64,000 nt of DNA, taken from a gamma proteobacterium HdN1 (GTDB lineage Bacteria; Pseudomonadota; Gammaproteobacteria; Pseudomonadales; Ketobacteraceae). Every line of letters begins with the position of its first letter. Positions within the stretch are counted from its first letter, which is position 1. The stretch spans positions 1,772,527 through 1,836,526 of the forward strand of contig FP929140.1 in the NCBI GenBank assembly GCA_000198515.1, in the 5' to 3' direction. Positions 1 to 9,139 of the stretch are shown here, piece by piece. The notes below the pieces were generated by a model that worked only from the letters and a program-made list of their open reading frames with translations, made no database searches and had not been told where the DNA came from. The position numbers were made by a program, and so were the translations under genes.

Positions 1-1090
1 CACCGAGCAGTCTTTTTAAGCCTGTTACACCCCAGAGGCACACAAGACCAGCAGTCAAACCAATCGCTAGTGCACCACCTACCCCCACGAACCCACACGC
101 GGGCGTGATGGCCACTAAGCCCGAGATGGCGCCCGAGGCTGCGCCTAAGAGTGAGGGATGTGATTTCAGCACCCATTCAGCAAGCATCCACGACAGTGCA
201 GCAGCTGCGGTGGCAACCCACGTGTTAATAAAGGCAAGGCCCGCAACGCCATTTGCTTCTAGCGAAGAGCCGGCGTTGAAACCAAACCAGCCAAACCATA
301 GCAGTGATGCGCCGATCATGGTCATCGTTAGGCTGTGGGGGTGCATTGCTTCCCTGCCAACACCGCGCCGTTTGCCAACAAAATAGGCGCCGATCAGCCC
401 TGCAATTGCCGCGTTAATATGGACAACGGTGCCGCCTGCAAAATCCAATGCACCTTTTTGGAACATAAAGCCTGCTTTTGCGGTTGCGGCGGCGGCTGCC
501 TCTGCGTCGGTGTATCCATTGGGGCCATCCCAGTACCAAACGATGTGTGCAATCGGCAGGTAGGCGAAGGTGAACCAGACCACGACAAACACCAGCAAGG
601 CAGAGAATTTCACTCGCTCGGCAAAGGCTCCGATAATCAAACAACCGGTGATTGCGGCAAAGGCTCCCTGGAAAACTACATAGATAAATTCATGAATAAA
701 AATCCCCTTGCTCCAAGTGCCGGCAAGCGAGTCCGGTGTTACACCTTGCAAGAAGAATTTTGAGAGTGAACCAATGAATGCATTCCCTTCGGTAAAGGCC
801 AAGCTGTAACCGTAGATCACCCAAAGAACTGTGATGAGTGAAAAAATGGTAAGTACTTGCATAAGTACAGACAGCATGTTTTTTTTGCGCACCAGCCCGC
901 CGTAAAACAGCGCAAGCCCAGGAAGCGACATCAAAATTACAAATGCTGCAGACATCATTAAAAATGCATCGTCGCCTTTTACGGCGATTGGGGCTACGGT
1001 GCTAGCCGCAGCGGTCGCAGCTTCTTCCGCGAAGGCGGGTAGAGACAGCGTGGGAACGAGTGCTCCTAAAGCGAGCCATTGTCTTTTCAC
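1..1090 (-). CDS. amt: Ammonium transporter (Amt family), 3' end cut by window edge
   Basis: Inner-membrane channel for ammonium/ammonia uptake. The reading frame opens at a GTG at 1090 and runs off the window after about 363 codons, so the last helices and C-terminal tail are missing. The first ~22 residues look like a signal peptide ending in LPAFA, followed by a first helix with the usual LPGLALFYGGLVR motif. The Amt signature DFAGGTVVHINAAIAG is present and holds the conserved Asp and the first of the twin pore histidines; the second histidine lies outside the window. It is last in the torF-like/glnK/amt operon, 89 bp after glnK. The matching P-II protein presumably blocks the channel when nitrogen is plentiful. 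Confidence in the family is very high. Confidence 0.97.
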   Translation of the reverse strand, partial: MKRQWLALGALVPTLSLPAFAEEAATAAASTVAPIAVKGDDAFLMMSAAFVILMSLPGLALFYGGLVRKKNMLSVLMQVLTIFSLITVLWVIYGYSLAFTEGNAFIGSLSKFFLQGVTPDSLAGTWSKGIFIHEFIYVVFQGAFAAITGCLIIGAFAERVKFSALLVFVVVWFTFAYLPIAHIVWYWDGPNGYTDAEAAAAATAKAGFMFQKGALDFAGGTVVHINAAIAGLIGAYFVGKRRGVGREAMHPHSLTMTMIGASLLWFGWFGFNAGSSLEANGVAGLAFINTWVATAAAALSWMLAEWVLKSHPSLLGAASGAISGLVAITPACGFVGVGGALAIGLTAGLVCLWGVTGLKRLLG

Positions 1091-1179
1091 GGTAAACTCC
1101 AGAATAAAAAGGTGGGTTCTTTTGCCGCTATTTGGTTCTGTTAGAGAGTTGGATTGTGTTTAGGTGATTGCTTTGATGC

Positions 1180-2281
<1,102 letters not shown>

Positions 2282-2331
2282 AAGAGGCACGTTCCTGAGT
2301 GCGGGTGAGTAGTGGATCTACTCATCGTGCT

Positions 2332-2348
2332 ATCAATTCCTGTGCCAA
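2332..2348 (-). promoter_or_regulatory. Sigma-54-type promoter for torF-like/glnK/amt
   Basis: On the minus strand the sequence TTGGCACAGGAATTGAT matches the sigma-54 consensus TGGCAC-N5-TTGC in the -24 element exactly; the -12 element is TTGA instead of TTGC. The predicted transcript start would be near 2322, about 40 bases before the ATG at 2281. The context of a nitrogen operon makes RpoN control likely. It is a prediction from pattern alone. Confidence 0.55.
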
Positions 2349-2430
2349 TTTGGATTTTCCTTAAAAAACAATTAGTTATTAATAAATTCTGGTGGTTGCA
2401 GGAATCAGGGGCGGGCGTTGTTCGTGAGTG

Positions 2431-2447
2431 TGCCCCAATGTTGTGCA
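2431..2447. promoter_or_regulatory. Possible NtrC (GlnG) binding site
   Basis: TGCCCCAATGTTGTGCA resembles the NtrC dyad TGCACC-N5-GGTGCA with two mismatches. Its centre is about 117 bases upstream of the predicted sigma-54 start, a normal enhancer distance. A second dyad, GCATC-N6-GATGC, lies near 2477-2492 and could be a weaker site. Confidence 0.4.
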
Positions 2448-2566
2448 CGCGCTCATCGGTTTCTCATCGTTCTGGCGCATCGAAAGTGATGCATTAAGCT
2501 GTCGTCCATTAAACCATCGTGTATTAAACGTGGGGGAGGGTGCTTTTTGGAAGGCTGGGGGTGGAA

Positions 2567-2601
2567 GAAAAGAAAAATGCCCGCGTCTTGTGAGGCGGGC
2601 A
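2567..2601 (-). terminator. Rho-independent terminator after the long acyl-CoA dehydrogenase
   Basis: Read on the minus strand, TGCCCGCC and CGCGGGCA form a GC-rich stem with an 8-base loop, followed by TTTTTCTTTTC. It sits about 30 bases after the stop of the dehydrogenase gene that ends at 2632 and separates it from the torF-like promoter region. The stretch 2282-2631 holds only this terminator and the nitrogen promoter signals. Confidence 0.8.
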
Positions 2602-2631
2602 CGGGTGTAGCGTTGCTAAGACGTCAGGTGC

Positions 2632-4452
2632 TTAGAGGAAGGAGAAGTGATCCACTTCCATTTGCATCAGGGTCTTGCTGGAGGCCATCATGGATTCTGC
2701 ATGGGCCTTGGTGCGTGGCAGGATGCGCTCAAAGTAGAATTCAGCCGTCTGAATCTTGGCTTTGTAGAATTCTGGTTGATCGGTGCCGGCAGCCAGTTTT
2801 TCATAAGATTTTTGCGCCATCATTGCCCACATATAGGCCGAGACGATGTAGCCCGCATACATCAGATAATCGACAGACGCGCAGCTGACAATTTCGCGAT
2901 CTTTACGAGCGCGCAGCGCAAGGCGCAGCGTGTATTGCTGCCATGCGGTCAAATGACGGAACAGAGGCCAGATGAACTTGCTCATTTCTTTTTTATGCGG
3001 GTTGCCAGAGATCGGGCCAGTGTTTTTGCAGAAAAGCAGCGCTTCGGCGCTGAATTTGCGGAACGACTTGCCTTTCTGGAGAAGAATCTTCCGGCCCAAG
3101 AGGTCGAGTGCCTGAATGCCGGTGGTGCCTTCATACAAAGTAGAGATACGCGCGTCGCGCACGATCTGTTCCATGCCCCATTCTTTGATATAGCCGTGAC
3201 CGCCGTATACTTGCATGCCGATGTTGGCGGATTCCAACCCTGTTTCCGTGAGGAATGCCTTAAGGATCGGGGTCATGAAGCCAAGATGGTCGTCTGCGGC
3301 GTCGCGATCTTCTTGGGTTTCGCCGGCCATCATGTAGTCAGCGATTTTTGCGGCGTAGTAAATCATCGCACGGCCGCCTTCTGCGAAGGCTTTTTGGGTC
3401 AGCAGCATGCGGCGAACGTCACCGTGGCTGATCAGCGGGTCGGCTACTTTGTCGGGCGCCGTTTTGCCGCTCAGCGCGCGCATGGAAAGGCGCTCTTTTG
3501 CATAAGGGAGGGCACCTTGGTACGCCAGTTCGGAGCAGCCTAACCCCTGTACAGATGTGCCGACGCGGGCGGTGTTCATGAAGGTAAACATGCACTGCAG
3601 GCCCTTGTTTGGGGGGCCAATCAGGTAGCCAGTGGCACCTTCGAAGTTCATCACGCAGGTTGCAGAGGCTTTGATGCCCATCTTGTGCTCAATCGAGCCG
3701 CAGTGCACATTGTTGAATTCGCCGGTGTTGCCGGCGGCATCGGGGCGGTGTTTGGGAACGATAAATAGCGAGATGCCGCGCGTGCCTGCAGGTGCATCGG
3801 GAAGGCGCGCAAGGACGATATGAACGATGTTGTCGGTGAGGTCGTGGTCTCCGCCGGAGATGAAAATCTTGGTGCCGGTGATGGAGTAGGAGCCGTCTGC
3901 ATTGGGCTCGGCGCGGGTTTTGACTTGGCCGAGGTCGGTGCCACACTGGGGTTCTGTCAAGCACATGGTGCCCGACCATTCACCCGTGATGAGCTTGGTA
4001 ATGTAGGTTTGTTTTTGCTGTTCCGTACCGTGCAGCAAAATTGTGTTCATGGCGCCGATGGCCAAGCCTGGGTACATGCCCCACGACCAGTTGGCGGTGC
4101 CTACAAATTCGGCTTTTACGACGCTCAAGGACAAGGGTAGACCTTGGCCGCCGTATTCGACTGGGTGAGAGAGGGACTGCCAGCCACCGGCAACGAATTG
4201 GTCGTAGGCTTCTTTGAAGCCCTTGGGCGTGGTGACTTTGCCATCGTTCCAATGGGCACCTTCGCTATCGCCGGTCTGGTTTAGGGGGGCGAGCACTTCT
4301 TCACAAAATTTGGCGCATTCCTTGATGATTGCGTCTACTACATCGGGCGTTGCGTCCGCGCCGCCGGGCAGCTTGGCATAGTGCCCTTGGTAATCCAGCA
4401 GGTCGTTGAGCACGAAGTCGATGTCACGTAGCGGAGCTTTGTATTGCGGCAT
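2632..4452 (-). CDS. Acyl-CoA dehydrogenase, long form with C-terminal extension (DmdC-like subfamily)
   Basis: FAD flavoenzyme of 606 residues that introduces the alpha-beta double bond into an acyl-CoA. It opens with MPQYKAPLRDIDFVL, the N-terminal domain typical of the ~600-residue subfamily that includes 3-methylmercaptopropionyl-CoA dehydrogenase. The middle domain has MCLTEPQCGTDLG and the flavin-contact GTKIFISGGDHD. The catalytic glutamate is in LYEGTTGIQ at residue 441. Residues after ~470 form the extra C-terminal domain of this subfamily. The ATG at 4452 has GAGGG nine bases upstream and matches the paralogue at 13266. The substrate cannot be told from sequence; medium or long acyl-CoA, or a methylthio-acyl-CoA, are possible. 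Confidence 0.93.
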   Translation of the reverse strand: MPQYKAPLRDIDFVLNDLLDYQGHYAKLPGGADATPDVVDAIIKECAKFCEEVLAPLNQTGDSEGAHWNDGKVTTPKGFKEAYDQFVAGGWQSLSHPVEYGGQGLPLSLSVVKAEFVGTANWSWGMYPGLAIGAMNTILLHGTEQQKQTYITKLITGEWSGTMCLTEPQCGTDLGQVKTRAEPNADGSYSITGTKIFISGGDHDLTDNIVHIVLARLPDAPAGTRGISLFIVPKHRPDAAGNTGEFNNVHCGSIEHKMGIKASATCVMNFEGATGYLIGPPNKGLQCMFTFMNTARVGTSVQGLGCSELAYQGALPYAKERLSMRALSGKTAPDKVADPLISHGDVRRMLLTQKAFAEGGRAMIYYAAKIADYMMAGETQEDRDAADDHLGFMTPILKAFLTETGLESANIGMQVYGGHGYIKEWGMEQIVRDARISTLYEGTTGIQALDLLGRKILLQKGKSFRKFSAEALLFCKNTGPISGNPHKKEMSKFIWPLFRHLTAWQQYTLRLALRARKDREIVSCASVDYLMYAGYIVSAYMWAMMAQKSYEKLAAGTDQPEFYKAKIQTAEFYFERILPRTKAHAESMMASSKTLMQMEVDHFSFL

Positions 4453-4466
4453 GTAGGGGTCCCTCT

Positions 4467-4507
4467 CACAACAGATATGGATAACAACACAACAGAATGG
4501 ATAACGA
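4467..4507. repeat. 21-bp tandem duplication upstream of the acyl-CoA dehydrogenase
   Basis: Two adjacent copies of CACAACAGATATGGATAACAA, the second with one base deleted and one changed. It lies 15-55 bases upstream of the start codon at 4452, in a 330-bp gap (4453-4782) that holds no gene. A second imperfect duplication is at 4702-4738. Confidence 0.75.
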
Positions 4508-4701
4508 AGTGTAGCGGCATAATGCACGATCGCTGGCGGATTTCATTGGCATAGCGCAGAAAACTGGCGGTCACTAAAGTCAATACGGGCCAAGTGGGAG
4601 TATGGATACCTTACCTCGTCGCTTTTATCAAGCGTGTATGTGAGTGACTATTGCAAGTTTGTCTGAGGTGGAAAAAATGAGCTACGCTGAATTGACTTGG
4701 T

Positions 4702-4738
4702 CGTGCGTTAAAAACTGGCTGTGCGTTAAAAAACGACT
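4702..4738. repeat. Imperfect ~18-bp tandem duplication upstream of the 94-residue protein
   Basis: The segment TGCGTTAAAAACTGGC is followed directly by a near copy, TGTGCGTTAAAAAACGAC. It lies in the same gene-free gap, about 45-80 bases before the start codon at 4783. Confidence 0.55.
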
Positions 4739-4782
4739 GTGTGCCGTCAATTGACAATGAGTGATGATAAGGAGTGGGTTCC

Positions 4783-5067
4783 GTGCCAAGACAATTCAAA
4801 GAAGTAAATGCGGACGATTTCACCCGGTTTAGCAAAGAACAGCCTTCCTATGTTTTGATTGAGCAGGCTTTGAACGAGATTGGAGGGGGTGGTAACAATG
4901 GCGTTGCTTTCAAGAAGGAAGCGTTAGGCGCTGCGGGTTGGAAGTACGGCAAGTTGATTTCTTATGGTGCGCATCCCCAAACGGCAGCAGAAGCATTTAA
5001 CAAAGTGCGCGAGGTGCTAAGCCAGACTGAGGAGCGTGAGGATGTGCTTTCGCGGCTGAAGCAGTAG
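4783..5067 (+). CDS. Conserved-looking hypothetical protein, 94 residues
   Basis: Small soluble protein with no signal peptide or membrane segment. The family is not recognised. The middle carries a glycine-rich stretch, EIGGGGNNGVAFKKEALG, followed by a predicted helical tail rich in Glu and Lys (QTAAEAFNKVREVLSQTEE). The GTG at 4783 is preferred because AAGGAG ends eight bases before it; an in-frame GTG at 4774 overlaps that ribosome site. The stop codon overlaps the first unit of a tandem repeat. It stands alone on the plus strand, 76 bp before the HIT gene, and could be cotranscribed with it. Confidence 0.7.
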   Translation: MPRQFKEVNADDFTRFSKEQPSYVLIEQALNEIGGGGNNGVAFKKEALGAAGWKYGKLISYGAHPQTAAEAFNKVREVLSQTEEREDVLSRLKQ

Positions 5068-5112
5068 CTTTACAGAAGCAATCGCTTTACAGAAGCAATC
5101 GCTTTACAATCG
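5067..5112. repeat. 17-bp tandem repeat, 2.6 copies, starting in a stop codon
   Basis: Two perfect copies of GCTTTACAGAAGCAATC (5067-5083, 5084-5100) and a partial third copy. The last base of the preceding gene's TAG stop is the first base of the array. Confidence 0.9.
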
Positions 5113-5143
5113 TGGGCCATTTCTAATAAAAAGGAGTTAAGCG

Positions 5144-5533
5144 ATGGCCAGTATATTCACCAAGATTATTGATGGGCAGTTGCCGGGAAATTTTGTCTGG
5201 AAGGACGACGCCTGCGTTGTGATCCTTACCATTCAGCCGTTGCGCCCTGGTCATATGCTTGTGATTCCGCGTGCGGAGATTGATCATTGGGATGATTTGC
5301 CTGATGAACTCGCCGCGCATTTAATGCTGGTTTCGAAAAAAATGGCGAAGGCGCTAAAAAAGGCCTATCCCTCAGCGCGGGTCGGCATGGCGATTGCTGG
5401 TCTAGAAGTACCGCACGTTCACCTGCATGTTTTTCCGATCAATACGCTCAATGATTTTGATTTTAGCCAAGCAGAATCCGCAGGTGCGGAGGCGTTGGCA
5501 AAAGTTGCAGAGAATCTGCGCGCGGCACTTTGA
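5144..5533 (+). CDS. HIT-family nucleotide-binding protein
   Basis: Small soluble hydrolase or transferase of the histidine triad superfamily, acting on nucleoside phosphates or their conjugates. The 129 residues cover the whole fold. The catalytic triad motif PHVHLHVF puts histidines at 91, 93 and 95, near the C-terminus as expected. The early part, FTKIIDGQLPGNFVWKDD, matches the nucleotide-binding strand of the family, and RPGHMLVIPR is the usual central motif. AAGGAG lies just before the ATG at 5144. Which HIT subclass (HinT, Fhit, or other) cannot be fixed here. tmcA follows 36 bp downstream in the same reading frame. Confidence 0.93.
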   Translation: MASIFTKIIDGQLPGNFVWKDDACVVILTIQPLRPGHMLVIPRAEIDHWDDLPDELAAHLMLVSKKMAKALKKAYPSARVGMAIAGLEVPHVHLHVFPINTLNDFDFSQAESAGAEALAKVAENLRAAL

Positions 5534-5569
5534 GTTTTTACCGTTCTGCTTATCCAGACTCTCACACGC

Positions 5570-7858
5570 TTGTTTCTTGAAGCATCGCAAAAGCACGAGC
5601 GCCGGCTGCTAGTGCTCGAAGGTGAGCGCGGTGTACTGTTGAGCCATCTTGCTGCCCTATGGCCAGCCTGTGCGTCTCGTAGGCGGTTGTGGGTTGGGGT
5701 GTGTTCTGCGAACTTAGGGATGCCAGACTGGTTGGGCGGCAAAGCCTTGTCGTTTGAGCGCGCATTGAAGACTTTAGGTTCTGAGCAGGATTTTATTGTT
5801 TTTGACGTGTACGCGGGCTTTCACCCTGATGCGTTTTGCGCGCTTGCCGGAACGCTTGTGGGTGGGGGAGTGATGGTGTTGATGATGCCGTCACTTGAGA
5901 CGCTTGAGGGCTGGCACGATCCTGATTATCTTCGGATGTTGCCCTATGGAGTGGATTCCGCTAAGGGTGGGCCGGATTCGCCTTCTCATTTTTTTCTTTC
6001 TCGTCTAGTTCGAGCGTTACAACTTGCGCCGATGGTGATGCGGCTTGCGTTACCTGCAGGACAACCTGTTACTGTCGGGCCAATGGCCAGCGTTGATCGT
6101 GAGATTTGCGAGTTGCCCTTGGGCTGCGGGCTGAGCGATTCTGTTCGTGCCGATGTGTTTGTAGCCAGCGCATTTGTAGCCAATGCATACGTAACGCCTG
6201 CTGCGCTGGCGCGTCAGCAAGAGGTGCTTACCGCGATTGAGCAAAGTGCGTCAGGTTCGCCGGTGCCTATCGTAATTACCGCCGATCGTGGGCGCGGAAA
6301 GTCTGCGCTACTTGGCCAGCTTGCCGCACGCTGGCAGGGGTGCTACGGGTTGCGGGTAGCGGTTTGTGCAGCATTGCCGCAAGCGGCTCAACAGGTTTTC
6401 GACTGGGCTGCGAAGGAGGCCCACAGGATCGGCGTTGTCGGCCCGATGCCCGCATTTTTTGCGCCGGATGCATTGTTGGAGTTGGTGGCGACAGCCTCCC
6501 CTGTTGGTTATGACGCGCTGTTCATTGATGAAGCCGCAATGCTGCCGTTATTCACGCTGCAATCCTTGATAGAGCGGTTTCCGCGTGTGGTGCTTGCAAG
6601 CACCCAGCACGGGTATGAAGGCACAGGGCGTGGATTGGCGATCAAGCTGTTTCCTTGGCTGCGTCGCCATTTTTCTGGGTGGCGGCATTTTCATCTGGAT
6701 CAGCCGATGCGTTGGGCGTCTTCCGATCCGTTGGAGCCTTGGTTGTCTCGCCTGTTTTTTTTGCGGATCGACCGTAGTTTCCCGAATCACTTGCTTGTGG
6801 GGGCAAGTGCGTCGGCTGCAAGAGTTGTTCATATTCCGCAGCAATTGTTGGCGTCGGATGAACTCATTTTAACGCAGGTATTTGAGCTGCTGGCGAGCGC
6901 GCATTATCGTACCACCCCTTCGGACTTGCGGGATTTATTGGATGGCCCGAACCTAAAGCTGTGGGCGCTTCTGATTTCAAACCAGATTGTGGGGGTCTGT
7001 CTGGTGGCGATGGAGGGGGGCTTCCAAGACGCTGGATTGTGTCGTGAGATTCTTGCGGGAAAGCGCCGCCCACGCGGGCATTTGCTGCCGCAGATCGCGG
7101 CTTTTCATCTTCATTCGCCGCAACTATTGGCGTGGCGAGCAGCTCGTGTGGTGCGAATCACGGTAGCCCCAGAGTTGCAGGGGCGGGGTTTTGGTTCTCG
7201 TTTGCTTAGCGGGGTGGTGCGCGTGTTATCACGCTGCTCGGTTCAATGGTGGGGGAGTAGTTTTGCGCTAGATCCACAAGTATATCGTTTCTGGGAAAAG
7301 CAGGGCTTGAAGGTGTTGCGCATTGGGGCTTCGCGGGAATCTGTGAGTGGTTTGCCTTCTTGCTTGGTGGGTGCAGCTTTGGGGGAGGGCGATGAGCTGA
7401 GTAACGAGGTTCATAAGGAGCTTGAAACATTGCAGTTGCAGTGGCAGCGTGAAGCGGTTTTCCAGCATAAAGCGGGCCTTCTGCCGGATTTTGCGTTCTA
7501 TCTTACGGGAGGGGGAGGTGGCGTGGAACCACTGTCGGATGCTGAGCGAGTGCGAAACCACGCTCGTATGCGGCGCTTTGCAGATGGAGGCTTGCCGCTA
7601 GAGTCTGCGCTCGGGGTGCTAATGCGGATGTGGCATTTGCGGCCTATAAACAACGTTATAGAAGCGTTTTGCGAGATTCCGCTGAATGCAAAATACCAAG
7701 CCTTGTGGAGAGCCGTTGTGCCTCTGTTGCAGGGCGAAGTGAGTCTTGCTGTTTGGTTCGATCAAGCGGCCGGTTTGGGTCGAAAACAGGCAACGGAAGG
7801 TTTGCGCCGGTTTGTCGCTTTATGGTTGGAGGCACTGGAGGTTGCGAGTATTTCGTGA
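5570..7858 (+). CDS. tmcA: tRNA(Met) cytidine acetyltransferase TmcA
   Basis: Makes N4-acetylcytidine at the wobble base of elongator tRNA-Met, using acetyl-CoA and ATP, which stops misreading of AUA. The protein is 762 residues, longer than the E. coli enzyme (671). Order of parts: N-terminal DUF1726 region (RRLLVLEGERG), RNA-helicase-like module with Walker A GRGKS at ~241-245 and Walker B DEAA at ~320-323, a GNAT domain with acetyl-CoA loop QGRGFGSRLL at ~538-547, and a tRNA-binding tail. The start is uncertain: TTG at 5570 is the first acceptable codon after the in-frame HIT stop, without a clear ribosome site. The last codons lie in a 21-bp-period duplication shared with the opposing gene. 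Confidence 0.95.
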   Translation: MFLEASQKHERRLLVLEGERGVLLSHLAALWPACASRRRLWVGVCSANLGMPDWLGGKALSFERALKTLGSEQDFIVFDVYAGFHPDAFCALAGTLVGGGVMVLMMPSLETLEGWHDPDYLRMLPYGVDSAKGGPDSPSHFFLSRLVRALQLAPMVMRLALPAGQPVTVGPMASVDREICELPLGCGLSDSVRADVFVASAFVANAYVTPAALARQQEVLTAIEQSASGSPVPIVITADRGRGKSALLGQLAARWQGCYGLRVAVCAALPQAAQQVFDWAAKEAHRIGVVGPMPAFFAPDALLELVATASPVGYDALFIDEAAMLPLFTLQSLIERFPRVVLASTQHGYEGTGRGLAIKLFPWLRRHFSGWRHFHLDQPMRWASSDPLEPWLSRLFFLRIDRSFPNHLLVGASASAARVVHIPQQLLASDELILTQVFELLASAHYRTTPSDLRDLLDGPNLKLWALLISNQIVGVCLVAMEGGFQDAGLCREILAGKRRPRGHLLPQIAAFHLHSPQLLAWRAARVVRITVAPELQGRGFGSRLLSGVVRVLSRCSVQWWGSSFALDPQVYRFWEKQGLKVLRIGASRESVSGLPSCLVGAALGEGDELSNEVHKELETLQLQWQREAVFQHKAGLLPDFAFYLTGGGGGVEPLSDAERVRNHARMRRFADGGLPLESALGVLMRMWHLRPINNVIEAFCEIPLNAKYQALWRAVVPLLQGEVSLAVWFDQAAGLGRKQATEGLRRFVALWLEALEVASIS

Positions 7859-7881
7859 GTCGCTACGAGTATTTCGTGAGT
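7845..7881. repeat. Duplicated 16-bp element spanning the ends of two convergent genes
   Basis: CGAGTATTTCGTGAGT occurs at 7845-7860 and 7866-7881 (period 21). The first copy encodes the C-terminus of TmcA on the plus strand; the second encodes the C-terminus of the CsoR/FrmR-family protein on the minus strand. The genes are convergent and only 4 bp apart. Confidence 0.9.
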
Positions 7882-8138
7882 AGTGTTTTGATTTGGTTGA
7901 TGCTGGAGGTTTGTGGTTCAGAGCCATTGTGCGCACAGAGGATGTTCTGCTCAATGATGCAGGCGAGCATCTCCTGAAAGGCTTTGTCTAGCGCCTTGCG
8001 TGAAGCCGACATTTGCTGGATTACCAATTCGCAATCCTTGCCCTCGCGGATCAGTTTTTGCAGGCCGCGAATTTGCCCTTCCACTCGGGCGAGACGGTTC
8101 AGCATATTGTTGCGCGCGGCTTCTTCGATTTCGATCAT
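7863..8138 (-). CDS. CsoR/RcnR/FrmR-family (DUF156) transcriptional regulator
   Basis: A 91-residue all-helical DNA-binding repressor of the family that senses copper, nickel/cobalt, formaldehyde or persulfide. The core RLARVEGQIRGLQKLI is typical, and the first conserved cysteine is present in EGKDCE (Cys36). The two other ligands of copper-sensing CsoR proteins are not at their usual places: residues 61 and 65 are Ile and Asn, while cysteines sit at 60 and 68. EGKDC and QMSAS also resemble the persulfide sensor CstR. The signal is therefore open. No obvious target gene is adjacent; it faces tmcA tail to tail. A promoter must lie in 8139-8343, which has no other gene. Confidence 0.9.
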   Translation of the reverse strand: MIEIEEAARNNMLNRLARVEGQIRGLQKLIREGKDCELVIQQMSASRKALDKAFQEMLACIIEQNILCAHNGSEPQTSSINQIKTLLTKYS

Positions 8139-8343
8139 AATTCTGTTTTTCTAGCGTGTGGGGATGCACGCTCCGATCGTATACCCCTTGGAGTATTTTT
8201 GCAAGGGAATGTAAGCCGGTTTAGAGAGTTCGAGCAAAAACAGGAGCATACCCGTATAATTGATGATGGTTGCGATTCTGCGCTTGCGTAAAGCAGGGCT
8301 GGTTTCGGATCATTTCGTACCGCAATAGTTGCTCAGAGGATTG

Positions 8344-9087
8344 ATGAGTAGAGCTGCCCGCCATTTCAAAAAAGCCCAACTTGCCTCAATCTTTCGGATT
8401 GCGCGTTGGGGTAGCTTCGTCGCGGGTTTTGTGAGTATTGTGCTGTTTCTGTGCGATTTTTCGGTGAGCGCAAGCACTCAAAGCGCGATCAAAACGCAGA
8501 TCGGTGAGGTACCAGAACATTCTGTCGTGGTGGTTTTAGGTACATCTTGGCGGCTGCCTTCTGGTAAGGTCAATCCCTACTATAAAGCGCGCGTGGATGC
8601 GGTAGATCAGCTTTATCGGGCAGGCAAAGTACAGGCCGTTGTCGTGAGTGGCGATAATGCGACCCCGCAGTATAACGAGCCGAGAAAGCTGCGTAAGGAT
8701 TTGATCGCGCGGGGGATTCCCGCCGGCATGATCACCATGGATTTTGCGGGTTTCAGAACACTTGATTCCGTTGTGCGAGCGCGGGAGGTGTTTCGGTTGG
8801 ATCATTTTGTGGTAGTGTCGCAGCGCTTTCAAATTGAGCGTGCGCTTTATATTGCAAAAGCGCATCAGATTGACGCGATCGGGTTTGTTGCCAAAGACCC
8901 TCAAACGTTTGGGTGGCGGGTGCGATCACGAGAGGTTTTTGCGAGATTTCTCGCTGTTCTGGATGTAACAATTCTAAATACAGCCCCCAGATTTTTAGGG
9001 CCCAAAGTGGATGTTCCTACGAAGATGGATTTGCCGGTAAGTGTGCCGGCAAATGTCAGCACCCCGGAGGGTGCTCCTACGAATTGA
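8344..9087 (+). CDS. SanA/YdcF-like DUF218 inner-membrane protein
   Basis: About 247 residues with one membrane anchor near the N-terminus (WGSFVAGFVSIVLFLCDF) and a large, probably periplasmic, DUF218 domain. Motifs match SanA: VVVLGTSWRLPSGKVNPYYK, VVVSGDNATPQYNEP and the later FVVVSQRFQIERALYIAK. SanA in E. coli affects vancomycin resistance of the envelope at high temperature; its reaction is unknown. The ATG at 8344 follows AGAGGA closely; TTG codons at 8329 and 8341 are possible alternatives. The C-terminal ~25 residues are low complexity (Pro/Val/Thr) and may be a disordered tail. It converges on the large channel gene that ends at 9140. Confidence 0.88.
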   Translation: MSRAARHFKKAQLASIFRIARWGSFVAGFVSIVLFLCDFSVSASTQSAIKTQIGEVPEHSVVVVLGTSWRLPSGKVNPYYKARVDAVDQLYRAGKVQAVVVSGDNATPQYNEPRKLRKDLIARGIPAGMITMDFAGFRTLDSVVRAREVFRLDHFVVVSQRFQIERALYIAKAHQIDAIGFVAKDPQTFGWRVRSREVFARFLAVLDVTILNTAPRFLGPKVDVPTKMDLPVSVPANVSTPEGAPTN

Positions 9088-9139
9088 CCTGTAGTGCCGC
9101 CGTTATCGTTCTTTTGTTTCCCGCCATTTTTGTTCCCCG

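Noticed and set aside
2647-3543. Open frame of 298 codons on the plus strand
   Set aside because: It is fully antisense to the acyl-CoA dehydrogenase at 2632-4452, whose motifs are unmistakable; the product has no recognisable domain.
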